Of a stretch of 33,057 bases of DNA, positions 1 to 7,844 are shown piece after piece (within the stretch, counting starts at the first letter, position 1; each line of letters starts with the position of its first letter). The stretch is from positions 1-33,057 of the forward strand of contig JAFRRE010000057.1 of NCBI GenBank assembly GCA_017428285.1. The letters are read 5' to 3'. The position numbers and the translations under genes are program-made. This DNA is from Bacteroidales bacterium (GTDB lineage: Bacteria > Bacteroidota > Bacteroidia > Bacteroidales > F082). The notes beneath the pieces are model-generated. The model searched no databases, was not told the DNA's origin, and saw nothing but the letters and a program-made list of their open reading frames with translations.

Positions 1-1857
1 GAGGACGAAGTAGTAGGGATGCTGGCGGGCGATTTCGGTGATGGTGGTCTCGTTCACGTCCTTGTCGAAGCAGGCCATGAGGTAGTTGTCGGCGACGCTC
101 CAGACGGTCTTGCCCGCGATTTCGCGTTGCTCTATCTTGGCCGAAAGCTCGATGCCCAGCTCTATCATGGCTTGGAAAAGTAGGTCCTCGTCGGTGCGGT
201 CGTGCTTGATGTTGTCCTCGAAGAGCAGGTTCTCGTTGAACTGCTCGGGAGAGTAATACACATCCTGCATATTGGAGCTGTCGAGCTTCAGCACGCGGAA
301 ACCGATGTCCAACGGCCTGGCCTCTGAACCTGTCGAAGAGCCAGCGAACAAACCTTCTTCCATCCGTTTCTTTTCTTGTTCTTCCACGATTTTCTTGCCT
401 GCACGATGGATGCGCTCCTTGCCGATTTCGCAGATGTTCTTGTAGCCCGCCTTGTAGGCCTCGCTTTTCTCATCCGTCTTTTCAGGCAGCTGCACCATGA
501 TGAACTTGCGCTTGCCGCCGTCCTCTGCATTGAGTTGCATGACGGCATGGGCTGTGGTGGCTGATCCAGAAAAGAAATCAAGGACGATGCCTTTATCATT
601 ATTTGATAAATCAACAAAAAACTTTATTAGTTCAATCGGTTTTGGATTTGAAAAAAGATCAGTTCTGCCCCAAATGCTCTTTGATTCGCTTGCCGCATGA
701 GTGTTCAAAACATTTTGAATTAAATTCTTGAATGGAGAAGTGCGTTTTATTGTATTTCCATCATTATCTACATTTAAATAAATTTTATAATAAACGCCCC
801 ATTTATCTCCATTTTTTCGAACTTCAATGAATTTATTCTTAACGCCCCAAGCAAGTTTGTCTTTTCCCCACTTCCAGCGCCATCCATCGTTTTGCTGTTT
901 TGTTCTTCCGTTAGGAAATACCATCGTACCATCAGGAGCCTCTACACCATAATCAAGTGATTCATGATAACCTAAAGTTCCTCTATCTAAACTATCGTAG
1001 TAAAAAGGTCCGCGAATATCAAAAAACTCATCTTGATACTTGTATCGTTTAGGATCATACGCAGAATCATTTTGTTTTAATTTCAAATTAGCAGAGTGTC
1101 TACTATAGACCAGTATGTTTTCTGTAATTGTAGCCAAATGAACAGCATCGGAAGCCCCTGTTTTTTTCTGCCAGACTAAATTCGCTATATAATTTCCTGC
1201 ACCAAAAACTTCATCACAAATCTTTTTCAAATTTTCTTGCTCATTATCATCAATCGAAATAAAAATCACCCCATCCTCGCTCAGCAAGTCCTTGGCCACT
1301 TTCAGGCGAGGGTAAATCATGTTGAGCCAGTCGGTGTGGAAGCGGCCGTTGCTCTCGGTGTTGGCCACGAGGCGGTTGCCCTCTTCGTCCTCCTGCCCGC
1401 TGTTGTGGATGTAGTTTCCAGCGGTCTGGGCGAAGTCATCGTTATACACGAAGTCGTTACCGGTGTTGTAGGGCGGGTCGATGTAGATCATCTTCACCTT
1501 GCCGAGGTAGTTCTCGCGCAGCAGCTTCAGCACTTCGAGGTTGTCGCCCTCAATGTAGAGGTTCTGCGTGTTGTCGAAGTCCACACTTTCCTCGCGGCAA
1601 GGGCGCAAAGTGTCGGTGGTCGGCGCGTTGGCCAGCCGTATGGCGTTGCGCTTGTCGGGCCAGGTGAACTGGTAGCGTTCCTCGGGGCCTTCCACGATGT
1701 CCTTCGAGAGCTCCTGCCTGAGCTGGTCGAAGTCAATCGCCGCTTCCGGCTTCCCGTTCTCGTCGAGCCGCTCGGTGAGGCAGTTGGGGAAGAGTTCGGC
1801 TATCTTCTTTATGTTTTCGTCCACGATGTTGTGGGTTTGGAGGTTTAGTTTGTCCAT
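1..1857 (-). CDS. Type III-like site-specific DNA-methyltransferase (Mod), 3' end beyond the window
   Basis: I translated this by hand from the ATG at 1855-1857; the frame stays open for 619 codons to the window edge, so the C-terminus is missing. It should methylate adenine N6 in a short DNA site, giving the modification half of a restriction system. The catalytic DPPY motif (IDPPYNTGND context) is at residues 127-130. The AdoMet-binding motif I, DFFSGSATTAHAV, begins at residue 427. Catalytic motif before AdoMet motif with a target-recognition region between them is the beta-class order typical of type III Mod proteins. The N-terminus (MDKLNLQTHNIVDENIKKI) also resembles that family. It starts 3 bp after the RloB stop and is last in the visible operon; a Res helicase-nuclease is expected just outside the window but cannot be seen. 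A hairpin-like sequence sits in frame near residues 506-513. Confidence 0.92.
   Translation of the reverse strand, partial: MDKLNLQTHNIVDENIKKIAELFPNCLTERLDENGKPEAAIDFDQLRQELSKDIVEGPEERYQFTWPDKRNAIRLANAPTTDTLRPCREESVDFDNTQNLYIEGDNLEVLKLLRENYLGKVKMIYIDPPYNTGNDFVYNDDFAQTAGNYIHNSGQEDEEGNRLVANTESNGRFHTDWLNMIYPRLKVAKDLLSEDGVIFISIDDNEQENLKKICDEVFGAGNYIANLVWQKKTGASDAVHLATITENILVYSRHSANLKLKQNDSAYDPKRYKYQDEFFDIRGPFYYDSLDRGTLGYHESLDYGVEAPDGTMVFPNGRTKQQNDGWRWKWGKDKLAWGVKNKFIEVRKNGDKWGVYYKIYLNVDNDGNTIKRTSPFKNLIQNVLNTHAASESKSIWGRTDLFSNPKPIELIKFFVDLSNNDKGIVLDFFSGSATTAHAVMQLNAEDGGKRKFIMVQLPEKTDEKSEAYKAGYKNICEIGKERIHRAGKKIVEEQEKKRMEEGLFAGSSTGSEARPLDIGFRVLKLDSSNMQDVYYSPEQFNENLLFEDNIKHDRTDEDLLFQAMIELGIELSAKIEQREIAGKTVWSVADNYLMACFDKDVNETTITEIARQHPYYFVL
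319..342. repeat. REP-like short palindrome inside the methyltransferase gene
   Basis: The 24 bases read on the coding (minus) strand as GGCTCTTCGACAGGTTCAGA followed by GGCC. GGCTCT pairs with AGAGCC with one bulged base around a TCGACAGG loop. From memory, the core resembles the dispersed CCCTTCGACAGGCTCAGGG-type repeats found in many bacterial genomes, with the stem changed on both sides so that pairing is kept. It adds a low-complexity GSSTGSEA stretch to the protein without breaking the frame. Confidence 0.45.
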
Positions 1858-1860
1858 ATA

Positions 1861-2472
1861 TCAATTTGCTTTAATTCCTAATGCGTCAAACAATTCTGCC
1901 ATTTGAGAATATGTGTAATCTCTGTCTGTTTCCCCTTTTTCCTTCATGGATTGGGCAGCATTGCGAAGGGCTAGCATGAAATCGCCTCCTGATTTCTCAA
2001 AATATTGGTGAAGCGGATGTTTACGGAAAAAAGACTCCTTCTTTTCGTAAAGACAATGTTTATTCAATTCATGAAGAAGTTCGGGCTGATGGCCAAAATG
2101 ATGTGTTGTGTATATGAAATAGAACAAGAAAAACAATTCCGTACATGGCTCTGTCTCAATAAAGCGGATTTCATACTCCAGTCCTTTTCTTCTTATCCAA
2201 TGTTTTCCTTCTTTCCTTTTTTTTAAACGCTCGTATGCCCACTTTTCTTTTTCATCCTTTTTGTTGTCCATATCAACTACACAAACAATATACGGGCAGC
2301 CATCATCGACAGCCTTGTCGATTTCCAGTTCCAATTCCTCCAAACTGGAAGAATGATGTGGGTACACCGGACGGATTTGCAACTGTCGATACGATTGGCG
2401 CAAAGAGTTGAAATAATAGAACTCTGTCAAGCCTTCACCGATAATTACTATGTTTTTTCTATTTCGCTTCAT
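1861..2472 (-). CDS. rloB: RloB/AbiLii-family protein with TOPRIM-type nuclease motifs
   Basis: This 203-residue protein matches the RloB family, the partner of RloA/AbiLi ATPases in abortive-infection and PARIS-like systems. In those systems the ATPase senses infection and releases or activates the TOPRIM protein as toxic effector. The TOPRIM-like signature is visible: GEGLTE at residues 12-17 and VVDMDN with Asp67 and Asp69 as likely metal ligands, followed by the conserved CTELFFLFYF-type stretch. I chose the ATG at 2472 (MKRNRKNIVI), which overlaps the end of the upstream ATPase gene by 14 bp. An ATG at 2493 in the same frame would add seven residues. The overlap with the ATPase and the 3-bp gap to the methyltransferase indicate translational coupling. 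The family call is firm; the effector role is inferred from relatives. Confidence 0.85.
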   Translation of the reverse strand: MKRNRKNIVIIGEGLTEFYYFNSLRQSYRQLQIRPVYPHHSSSLEELELEIDKAVDDGCPYIVCVVDMDNKKDEKEKWAYERLKKRKEGKHWIRRKGLEYEIRFIETEPCTELFFLFYFIYTTHHFGHQPELLHELNKHCLYEKKESFFRKHPLHQYFEKSGGDFMLALRNAAQSMKEKGETDRDYTYSQMAELFDALGIKAN

Positions 2473-3688
2473 ATTCTTCAAACCAATCGTCATAAATTAT
2501 TGGAGAACCCAACTCCGGCAATGCCCCCATACGCCCATTACAATACGAATGATACAAGGACAAGTTTTTATGTAATCCAAACTCATCACCACGGGTATAT
2601 TCTGATGAGGCCGAAGCCTTGTCCTTCTCAACGAAGAATGCCAAATAGCGATGCTCGTTAAGAAGTTCATCCATCAACAAGGTTATCTCCTGTGATGTGA
2701 AAAGCAATTGTGAGTGCTTTGAATTAAGGATATAAATCTGCATTACATAAGCCAGCAACTCGTCGTGCAAACTTTCGTCAATCTCATCAATGATGACGAT
2801 TTTTTCGCCCATAATTAGTTGGTACAACAATGGCAAAAAAGAAACGAATTTCAGTGTTCCCGCCGATTGTTCGTCTTCACCAAGTTCGAAATGCCCTTCC
2901 TCTGCCTTGCACACAAAAACAACTTTTTCCTCACCTGACGACAAGGTTTGAAGGAAAAAATCCGTGATGTTGAAGTCGGCCTGACCCAGCATCATCAAAT
3001 AGAAGTTCTTTTGACGCTTGTCGCCAATTACCTGCCTGATTTGGTCGGCAAGTTTCATTTTCCCTAATTGAAAAGTAGTGACCACATGTCCACTGATCCA
3101 ATGATACAAATCGGCAATCGGCTTGGCATCAGGACCTAAGGCGTTCTTCTCAAACACCGACAACACCGTATGATTGTTTAATGTGTTCTGCACGAAAATA
3201 TCCTCTGTTTTCGGGGAAAGATCAAGGCTGCCTCCAAATTTGATATAAGATTGCAAGTCGTCGGAAGTATATTTACGCTCATAAAACAACGATTTGGACT
3301 TGTTGGGATACCATTCAAGCCTTTCGGAAACGATATGATGCGCATTGTATACAACAGAATAATCGTAGCGAATCTGATTTGCATAGAAGGACACAAACAT
3401 GCTGGTTGGCTTCTCTTTGTTCAATGCAAAAGGAGGACGCGATGGCACAGGAGCAGTACGAGCCGTCTGAGCATGGGTAAGCAAATGAAATACAGTTTGA
3501 ATGGCAAGTAGCATATTGGATTTTCCAGAGGCGTTGGCTCCATAAAAAATTCCTAGTTTGTTCACTCGATTAGACCAACCCATATCTACGGCAAAATAAT
3601 GCTCGTCTGCCTTTATTTTGCTTTCAAAACTAATCGTTTGTCTTTCTTTGATGGAAAGGAAGTTTTCAACCCAAAATTCTCGTATCAT
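2459..3688 (-). CDS. AAA-family ATPase (COG1106, RloA/AbiLi/AriA-like), sensor partner of RloB
   Basis: This 409-residue protein is an ABC/SMC-type AAA ATPase of the family found next to RloB. Walker A (GANASGKS) is at residues 50-57 after the usual N-terminal LSIKERQTISF strand. An ABC-signature-like SAGTLKF precedes Walker B, IVIIDEIDESLHDE, with Asp301-Glu302. The H-loop region reads LLFTSQEITLL with Gln333 where relatives commonly have His. The C-terminal GRMGALPELG stretch is usual for the family. In relatives this ATPase holds the TOPRIM nuclease in check and responds to phage proteins. The gene has its own Bacteroidota promoter 30 bp upstream, although it lies 88 bp after the DUF4391 gene on the same strand, so the pair can probably be expressed apart from the surrounding operon. 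Confidence 0.88.
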   Translation of the reverse strand: MIREFWVENFLSIKERQTISFESKIKADEHYFAVDMGWSNRVNKLGIFYGANASGKSNMLLAIQTVFHLLTHAQTARTAPVPSRPPFALNKEKPTSMFVSFYANQIRYDYSVVYNAHHIVSERLEWYPNKSKSLFYERKYTSDDLQSYIKFGGSLDLSPKTEDIFVQNTLNNHTVLSVFEKNALGPDAKPIADLYHWISGHVVTTFQLGKMKLADQIRQVIGDKRQKNFYLMMLGQADFNITDFFLQTLSSGEEKVVFVCKAEEGHFELGEDEQSAGTLKFVSFLPLLYQLIMGEKIVIIDEIDESLHDELLAYVMQIYILNSKHSQLLFTSQEITLLMDELLNEHRYLAFFVEKDKASASSEYTRGDEFGLHKNLSLYHSYCNGRMGALPELGSPIIYDDWFEEYEAK

Positions 3689-3717
3689 TGTAATTGCATT
3701 GATTTGTTATTTTGCTA

Positions 3718-3751
3718 CAAAAATAGATATTATTTTCGGAATAAAAACAAA
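3718..3751 (-). promoter_or_regulatory. Internal promoter for the ATPase-RloB pair
   Basis: On the minus strand there is TTTG (3748-3751), 22 bp, then TATTTTTG (3718-3725), matching the Bacteroidota -33/-7 consensus. The -7 box ends about 30 bp before the ATPase ATG. It lies in an AT-rich gap after the DUF4391 stop. Confidence 0.7.
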
Positions 3752-3776
3752 AAAATCTATATTTTTTGTAAAAAAC

Positions 3777-4385
3777 TTACGAATTTGAAAGAAATTTCTT
3801 CAATTCTACTAATTCTTGATACATTTCAAACTTCTTCCTCGGCTGCCGCTCCACCCTCAACTTCTTTTCGAGGCTTTCAATCGCCTTTATCTTCTTCAAC
3901 TTCTCGCCATCAATGGCAATCTGTTCTTCCATGGTCACGCCTTCCATCACCTCGAAGCTGCCGATGGTCGTTACCAGATTCTCCCACACCTTGTCCAAGT
4001 CAAGCCCCATCAGAGGCAATGCGGCATCTTCCAACAGTTCCCAATCCATGAGAAAGAGCTTTTCGTGGACAACAGCAAAACGCACCATGTCACTGTAAAC
4101 CAAAGCGAAAATCATGTTCTGTTTAATCAACTTGGTCAAAAGCAGGATGTTTTTCTCGTCATAGTGCTGGCGTTTCAGCGTGACGAGCAAAACATAGAAT
4201 TCTTTCACCCGTTCCCCTTCCTTCAAACCAGGTACGGTTGAGGGCGAGATCACATTCACGATATCGATGCGGCTGATGTCGGCATCAAAGGCATCACGCT
4301 GCGCCGATTTCAAGCCGAATTTCTCGTAGATGGCCTTTTTCGGCAGCGACTTCTTGATTTCCGTTGTGGCAGGCAGGACAAACAT
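3777..4385 (-). CDS. DUF4391 domain protein of the helicase-methyltransferase system
   Basis: This 202-residue protein matches DUF4391, a family usually seen between a large helicase and a type III-like methyltransferase. Its biochemical role is unknown to me. The N-terminal half is a mixed alpha/beta domain. The C-terminal third (about 150-200) is a charged helix ending in the typical KLRVERQPRKKFEMYQELVELKK pattern (residues about 172-196), probably a coiled coil for binding a partner. Its ATG overlaps the helicase stop codon as TAATG (4383-4387), so translation is very likely coupled and the two products may form a complex. No catalytic motif is evident. Confidence 0.85.
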   Translation of the reverse strand: MFVLPATTEIKKSLPKKAIYEKFGLKSAQRDAFDADISRIDIVNVISPSTVPGLKEGERVKEFYVLLVTLKRQHYDEKNILLLTKLIKQNMIFALVYSDMVRFAVVHEKLFLMDWELLEDAALPLMGLDLDKVWENLVTTIGSFEVMEGVTMEEQIAIDGEKLKKIKAIESLEKKLRVERQPRKKFEMYQELVELKKFLSNS

Positions 4386-7300
4386 TATCTCACGATTAAA
4401 AAGTCAATTAGTTCAAAGTCATCCAAGCCTTTGATTTCCTTGGTGAAGAGTTCGCCTTGAACGCCTTCGAGGAAGCTGTCGATGTCGCTATTCTCCTTCA
4501 CGTTGATGATGGACTGGATGGCTTTGCCCAGCAATTCAGAATAATGCTTCATATTCTTGCCGTCCTTGGTCTCCTTGTTGAAAGCGGCACAAAGTGATTT
4601 GTCGGGTTTTGACTTACCTTTGCATAGTAACCGGAAATCATCAAGCAATGACTTGGGTGAAAGATGGTTCACCACTACACCACCATCATCATCCACATAC
4701 ACCAAATAGAACGGATGCAGTTGGTTCTTATGATCGATGTTGACGCCTTGTGACCGGTTCTTCAGCACATAAATCACCCCAGAGGGCATGCCATTGCTAC
4801 CTTTCACCACAGCGTGCATCCCGTATGGCGTGTGCTCAATGTCGTGACCTTCGTGCATGTAATCCAACAAATCGAGTCGGAACTCATTCAGCCCCAAGTC
4901 CATGATGCTGATACCCGTGTTCATATCTTCGAGGTCAACCACCTCCTCCTGCAAGCGTTTGAGCTGTTGGCGACGGTATTCCAAATCACCTTTTTCCTCC
5001 ACCGACAAAGGATTGTCGTCTCCCGTGCTGGTCAGCACCGAAATCTTCATCCTCGACTCCACGCGACCCTTCAAGTCGATGTAATCGTCAAGCTCCATGT
5101 CGGGCCAATAGTTCACCAGCTGAATCACCTCGTTTTTGCTACCGATACGGTCGATACGGCCAAACCGCTGAATGATACGGACAGGATTCCAATGGATGTC
5201 ATAATTGATCAGGTAGTCGCAGTCTTGCAAGTTTTGGCCTTCCGAGATGCAATCCGTGGCAATCAGCACATCCACCTCCTCTTTCAATCCAGGGAACAAA
5301 ACATCCTTTTCCTTCGACACTGGCGAGAACAAGGTTAGCACCGTGTTAAAGTCCATCTTCTGCTTCAGCTTGACGGTGCTTTTCGCCTCAATTGTACCCG
5401 ACACCATCGCTGAATGCAATCCAGTTTTCTCCAGTATCAATGGCGCCAGATTCTTGTAAAGATAATCGGCAGTGTCAGCAAAAGCGGTGAAAATGAGCAC
5501 TTTCTTGTTTGAGCCATTGATGGGATGGGCGAACTTCTCCCTCAAATCACAGACAAGTTGCTGCAACTTGCTGTCGTGTTCAGGGTTGATGTCTTTCAGC
5601 ATCAGAAGCAACAGGTCGAAACGTTCTTTGTCAGCAACCAAGTATCTTCTCCACGAAATGGTGTCAATATCCCTCAGGTCTATCTTGTTTTTCTTGTTGC
5701 CAATGATGGTATCGCCTTCATCCTCAATGTCAAGGTCGTCGAAATCAAATTCCTCGACATATTCCTCCTCCGTCCGCGAGTCAATCTTTTCAACCATATT
5801 GGCGATGAGCTGCTGGATTCGGCTAATGGTCAAGCGGAACGAGTTAACCGAACTCTCGAGACGTTTCAGCATATTGATACCCATCAGGCGACGGATACCC
5901 AACTCACGGTCTTCGATGGAAAGGCGGTGTGCTCCTGTTTCGACATCCAACTCGTCCTCAGTGTCAATGCCGTACTTGTCTTTCTTGCTCGGCAGAATGA
6001 ATGCCGAAGGGGTATAAATGGAAAGATTAAGCTGTTGGACGATTTCGATGATGTCCCTAAACGTAATAGCCTTGTCAATATCCGTTAAAGGAGGCGTTTT
6101 GGAAATGGGTTTCAAACGTGTCGGAAACTTACCAATGTCAGCTGTATCGTAAAACTGTTCAATATGTTTACGGCTTCGGGCGATGGTCACCGAATCGAGC
6201 ACTTCAAAGAAATCAAAACTCAGCGACTTCAACAACCTATCGGTCGTTCGGGCATCAAGTGGCAATTCCACCCATTCATTATAAGCCCGCTGCGCTTGAC
6301 GGAAAACTTCATCTATGGGTTTCTCGGTTTTCAGCAGACCGTTGATTTTCGAAGCATCGCCTTCATAAGCCAACTGCAACTGGTTCTTCAAGTCGTTGAA
6401 ACGGTTGTTGACAGGCGTAGCCGAAAGCATGAGCACCTTAGTTTTAACGCCCGCTTTAATCACCTTGTTCATCAAACGCAGGTAGCGGTTTTCCTTAGGG
6501 TCTTCATCGTCCTCAGAAGCAATCACCTTGCCGCCATTCCTGAAATTGTGGCTTTCGTCAATGACTACCAGGTCATAATTGCCCCAGTTGATATGGTTCA
6601 ACTCCATCCCGTTCGACACACCTGAAGCCCGTGACAAATCCGTGTGATAAAGTACATCATAACGCAACCTGTCACCTGCAATGGGGTTGTTCACATAATT
6701 GCTTCTGTAGGTCATCCAGTTGTCGCTCAGTTTCTTGGGACAAAGCACCAGCACCGTCTTGTTACGGTTCTCGTAATACTTGATGACCGCCAACGCCGAA
6801 AACGTTTTACCCAAACCTACGCTATCCGCCAAAATGCAACCATTGTATTTTTCAAGTTTGTTGATGATAGCCAAAGCCGCATCCTTCTGGAAGTTATACA
6901 ATTTGTTCCAAATAAGGCTGTTCTTAAACCCTGTGGCTTCGTTAGGCAAATCATCCTCCGACAGGTCATCCAAAAACTCGTGGAATATATTGTAAAGCGT
7001 GACAAAGTACAGAAACTCAGGTGCATTCTCCTTATATGCGTTTGAAATGTTGTCTATTACATCCTCCGTCACTACTTGTAACTTTGAGCTATCGTTCCAG
7101 ATTTGGTCAAACAAAGACAAAAAATCTTTCGAGGAAGGATAATCGTTCTTCACAATCATCGTATAAGCGCTATCGCCTTTCTCACAGCCTAAATCCACGG
7201 TAGTAAAACCATTCAGCGGCATGTAATTGGTCTTGTCGACATTGGCAAAACCCGTCATGCTCTCGTTGGTCTTGTTCGACTTGAAGCAAGCCTTTTGCCT

Positions 7301-7624
7301 AATCCATTCCGCACATTCCTTAGCGATGGCCTTTTGCGTCAGCTCATTCCTCAATTTGATCTCAAACTCGGATCCATACAGACTTCTCTCACGACACAAT
7401 CGAGGGATATAGAACTCACGCTTTTGCTTGCTCACCTTGTCGGTGGTGAAAGTGGGCGAAGTGAAGATGAAGCGAAGTTCTTCGATGTCCTTCAGCTGCT
7501 CTTTCAGCTCCTGAAAAGCATAAATCGAAAAACATGAAGCTGCAATGGAAATCTTGCTTTCGGGCTTGATTTCCACCATCAAGTCATCTTTGAGGGTTTT
7601 GGATATGTTGTTGATGATTTCCAT
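4385..7624 (-). CDS. SNF2-family DEAD/DEAH-type helicase of a defence operon
   Basis: This protein of 1079 residues has an N-terminal domain of about 240 residues (SIAASCFSIYAFQELK near the start) like the PLD-like domain seen before helicases of this kind. The SNF2 motor follows: Walker A GLGKT at 270-274, DESH at 356-359, SATP at 401-404, and the C-terminal lobe with SEGQNLQ and QRFGRIDRIGS (from residue 819). It should translocate on double-stranded DNA with ATP; a nuclease motif was not identified with confidence. I chose the ATG at 7624 (MEIINNISKTL). The longer in-frame start at 7651 lies inside the -7 promoter element, so it would fall upstream of the transcript. It is the first gene of the operon and shares a TAATG junction with DUF4391. 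Confidence 0.9.
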   Translation of the reverse strand: MEIINNISKTLKDDLMVEIKPESKISIAASCFSIYAFQELKEQLKDIEELRFIFTSPTFTTDKVSKQKREFYIPRLCRERSLYGSEFEIKLRNELTQKAIAKECAEWIRQKACFKSNKTNESMTGFANVDKTNYMPLNGFTTVDLGCEKGDSAYTMIVKNDYPSSKDFLSLFDQIWNDSSKLQVVTEDVIDNISNAYKENAPEFLYFVTLYNIFHEFLDDLSEDDLPNEATGFKNSLIWNKLYNFQKDAALAIINKLEKYNGCILADSVGLGKTFSALAVIKYYENRNKTVLVLCPKKLSDNWMTYRSNYVNNPIAGDRLRYDVLYHTDLSRASGVSNGMELNHINWGNYDLVVIDESHNFRNGGKVIASEDDEDPKENRYLRLMNKVIKAGVKTKVLMLSATPVNNRFNDLKNQLQLAYEGDASKINGLLKTEKPIDEVFRQAQRAYNEWVELPLDARTTDRLLKSLSFDFFEVLDSVTIARSRKHIEQFYDTADIGKFPTRLKPISKTPPLTDIDKAITFRDIIEIVQQLNLSIYTPSAFILPSKKDKYGIDTEDELDVETGAHRLSIEDRELGIRRLMGINMLKRLESSVNSFRLTISRIQQLIANMVEKIDSRTEEEYVEEFDFDDLDIEDEGDTIIGNKKNKIDLRDIDTISWRRYLVADKERFDLLLLMLKDINPEHDSKLQQLVCDLREKFAHPINGSNKKVLIFTAFADTADYLYKNLAPLILEKTGLHSAMVSGTIEAKSTVKLKQKMDFNTVLTLFSPVSKEKDVLFPGLKEEVDVLIATDCISEGQNLQDCDYLINYDIHWNPVRIIQRFGRIDRIGSKNEVIQLVNYWPDMELDDYIDLKGRVESRMKISVLTSTGDDNPLSVEEKGDLEYRRQQLKRLQEEVVDLEDMNTGISIMDLGLNEFRLDLLDYMHEGHDIEHTPYGMHAVVKGSNGMPSGVIYVLKNRSQGVNIDHKNQLHPFYLVYVDDDGGVVVNHLSPKSLLDDFRLLCKGKSKPDKSLCAAFNKETKDGKNMKHYSELLGKAIQSIINVKENSDIDSFLEGVQGELFTKEIKGLDDFELIDFLIVR

Positions 7625-7648
7625 GAAGATTGTATACAAAGAGAACCA

Positions 7649-7656
7649 CAAAAATA
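7649..7656 (-). promoter_or_regulatory. -7 promoter element of the helicase operon
   Basis: On the minus strand the sequence is TATTTTTG, matching TAnnTTTG, 25 bp before the chosen helicase ATG. A -33 box is not clear. The position rules out the ATG at 7651 as translation start if this promoter is used. Confidence 0.6.
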
Positions 7657-7844
7657 CATCTTTTTCTAAAACTCATCATGATTATGTAAAAACCGCAGCA
7701 ATTATTCCTCTGCCTCATTGGAGATTACGAACCAAGTCCACGATGATGGTGGGAACGTTAGTATAGTCCTTCGAAACCGAGAATAACCACCCCTTCCCAT
7801 GTTGGGCTTGCAGGAATGGTTAAAAAATGAAAACTAACTTCTCC

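Noticed and set aside
1237..1848. Plus-strand open frame of 203 codons opposite the methyltransferase
   Set aside because: Antisense shadow; the minus-strand frame carries the DPPY and AdoMet motifs.
7625..7651. Upstream in-frame ATG for the helicase
   Set aside because: It coincides with the -7 promoter element, so it would not be in the mRNA.
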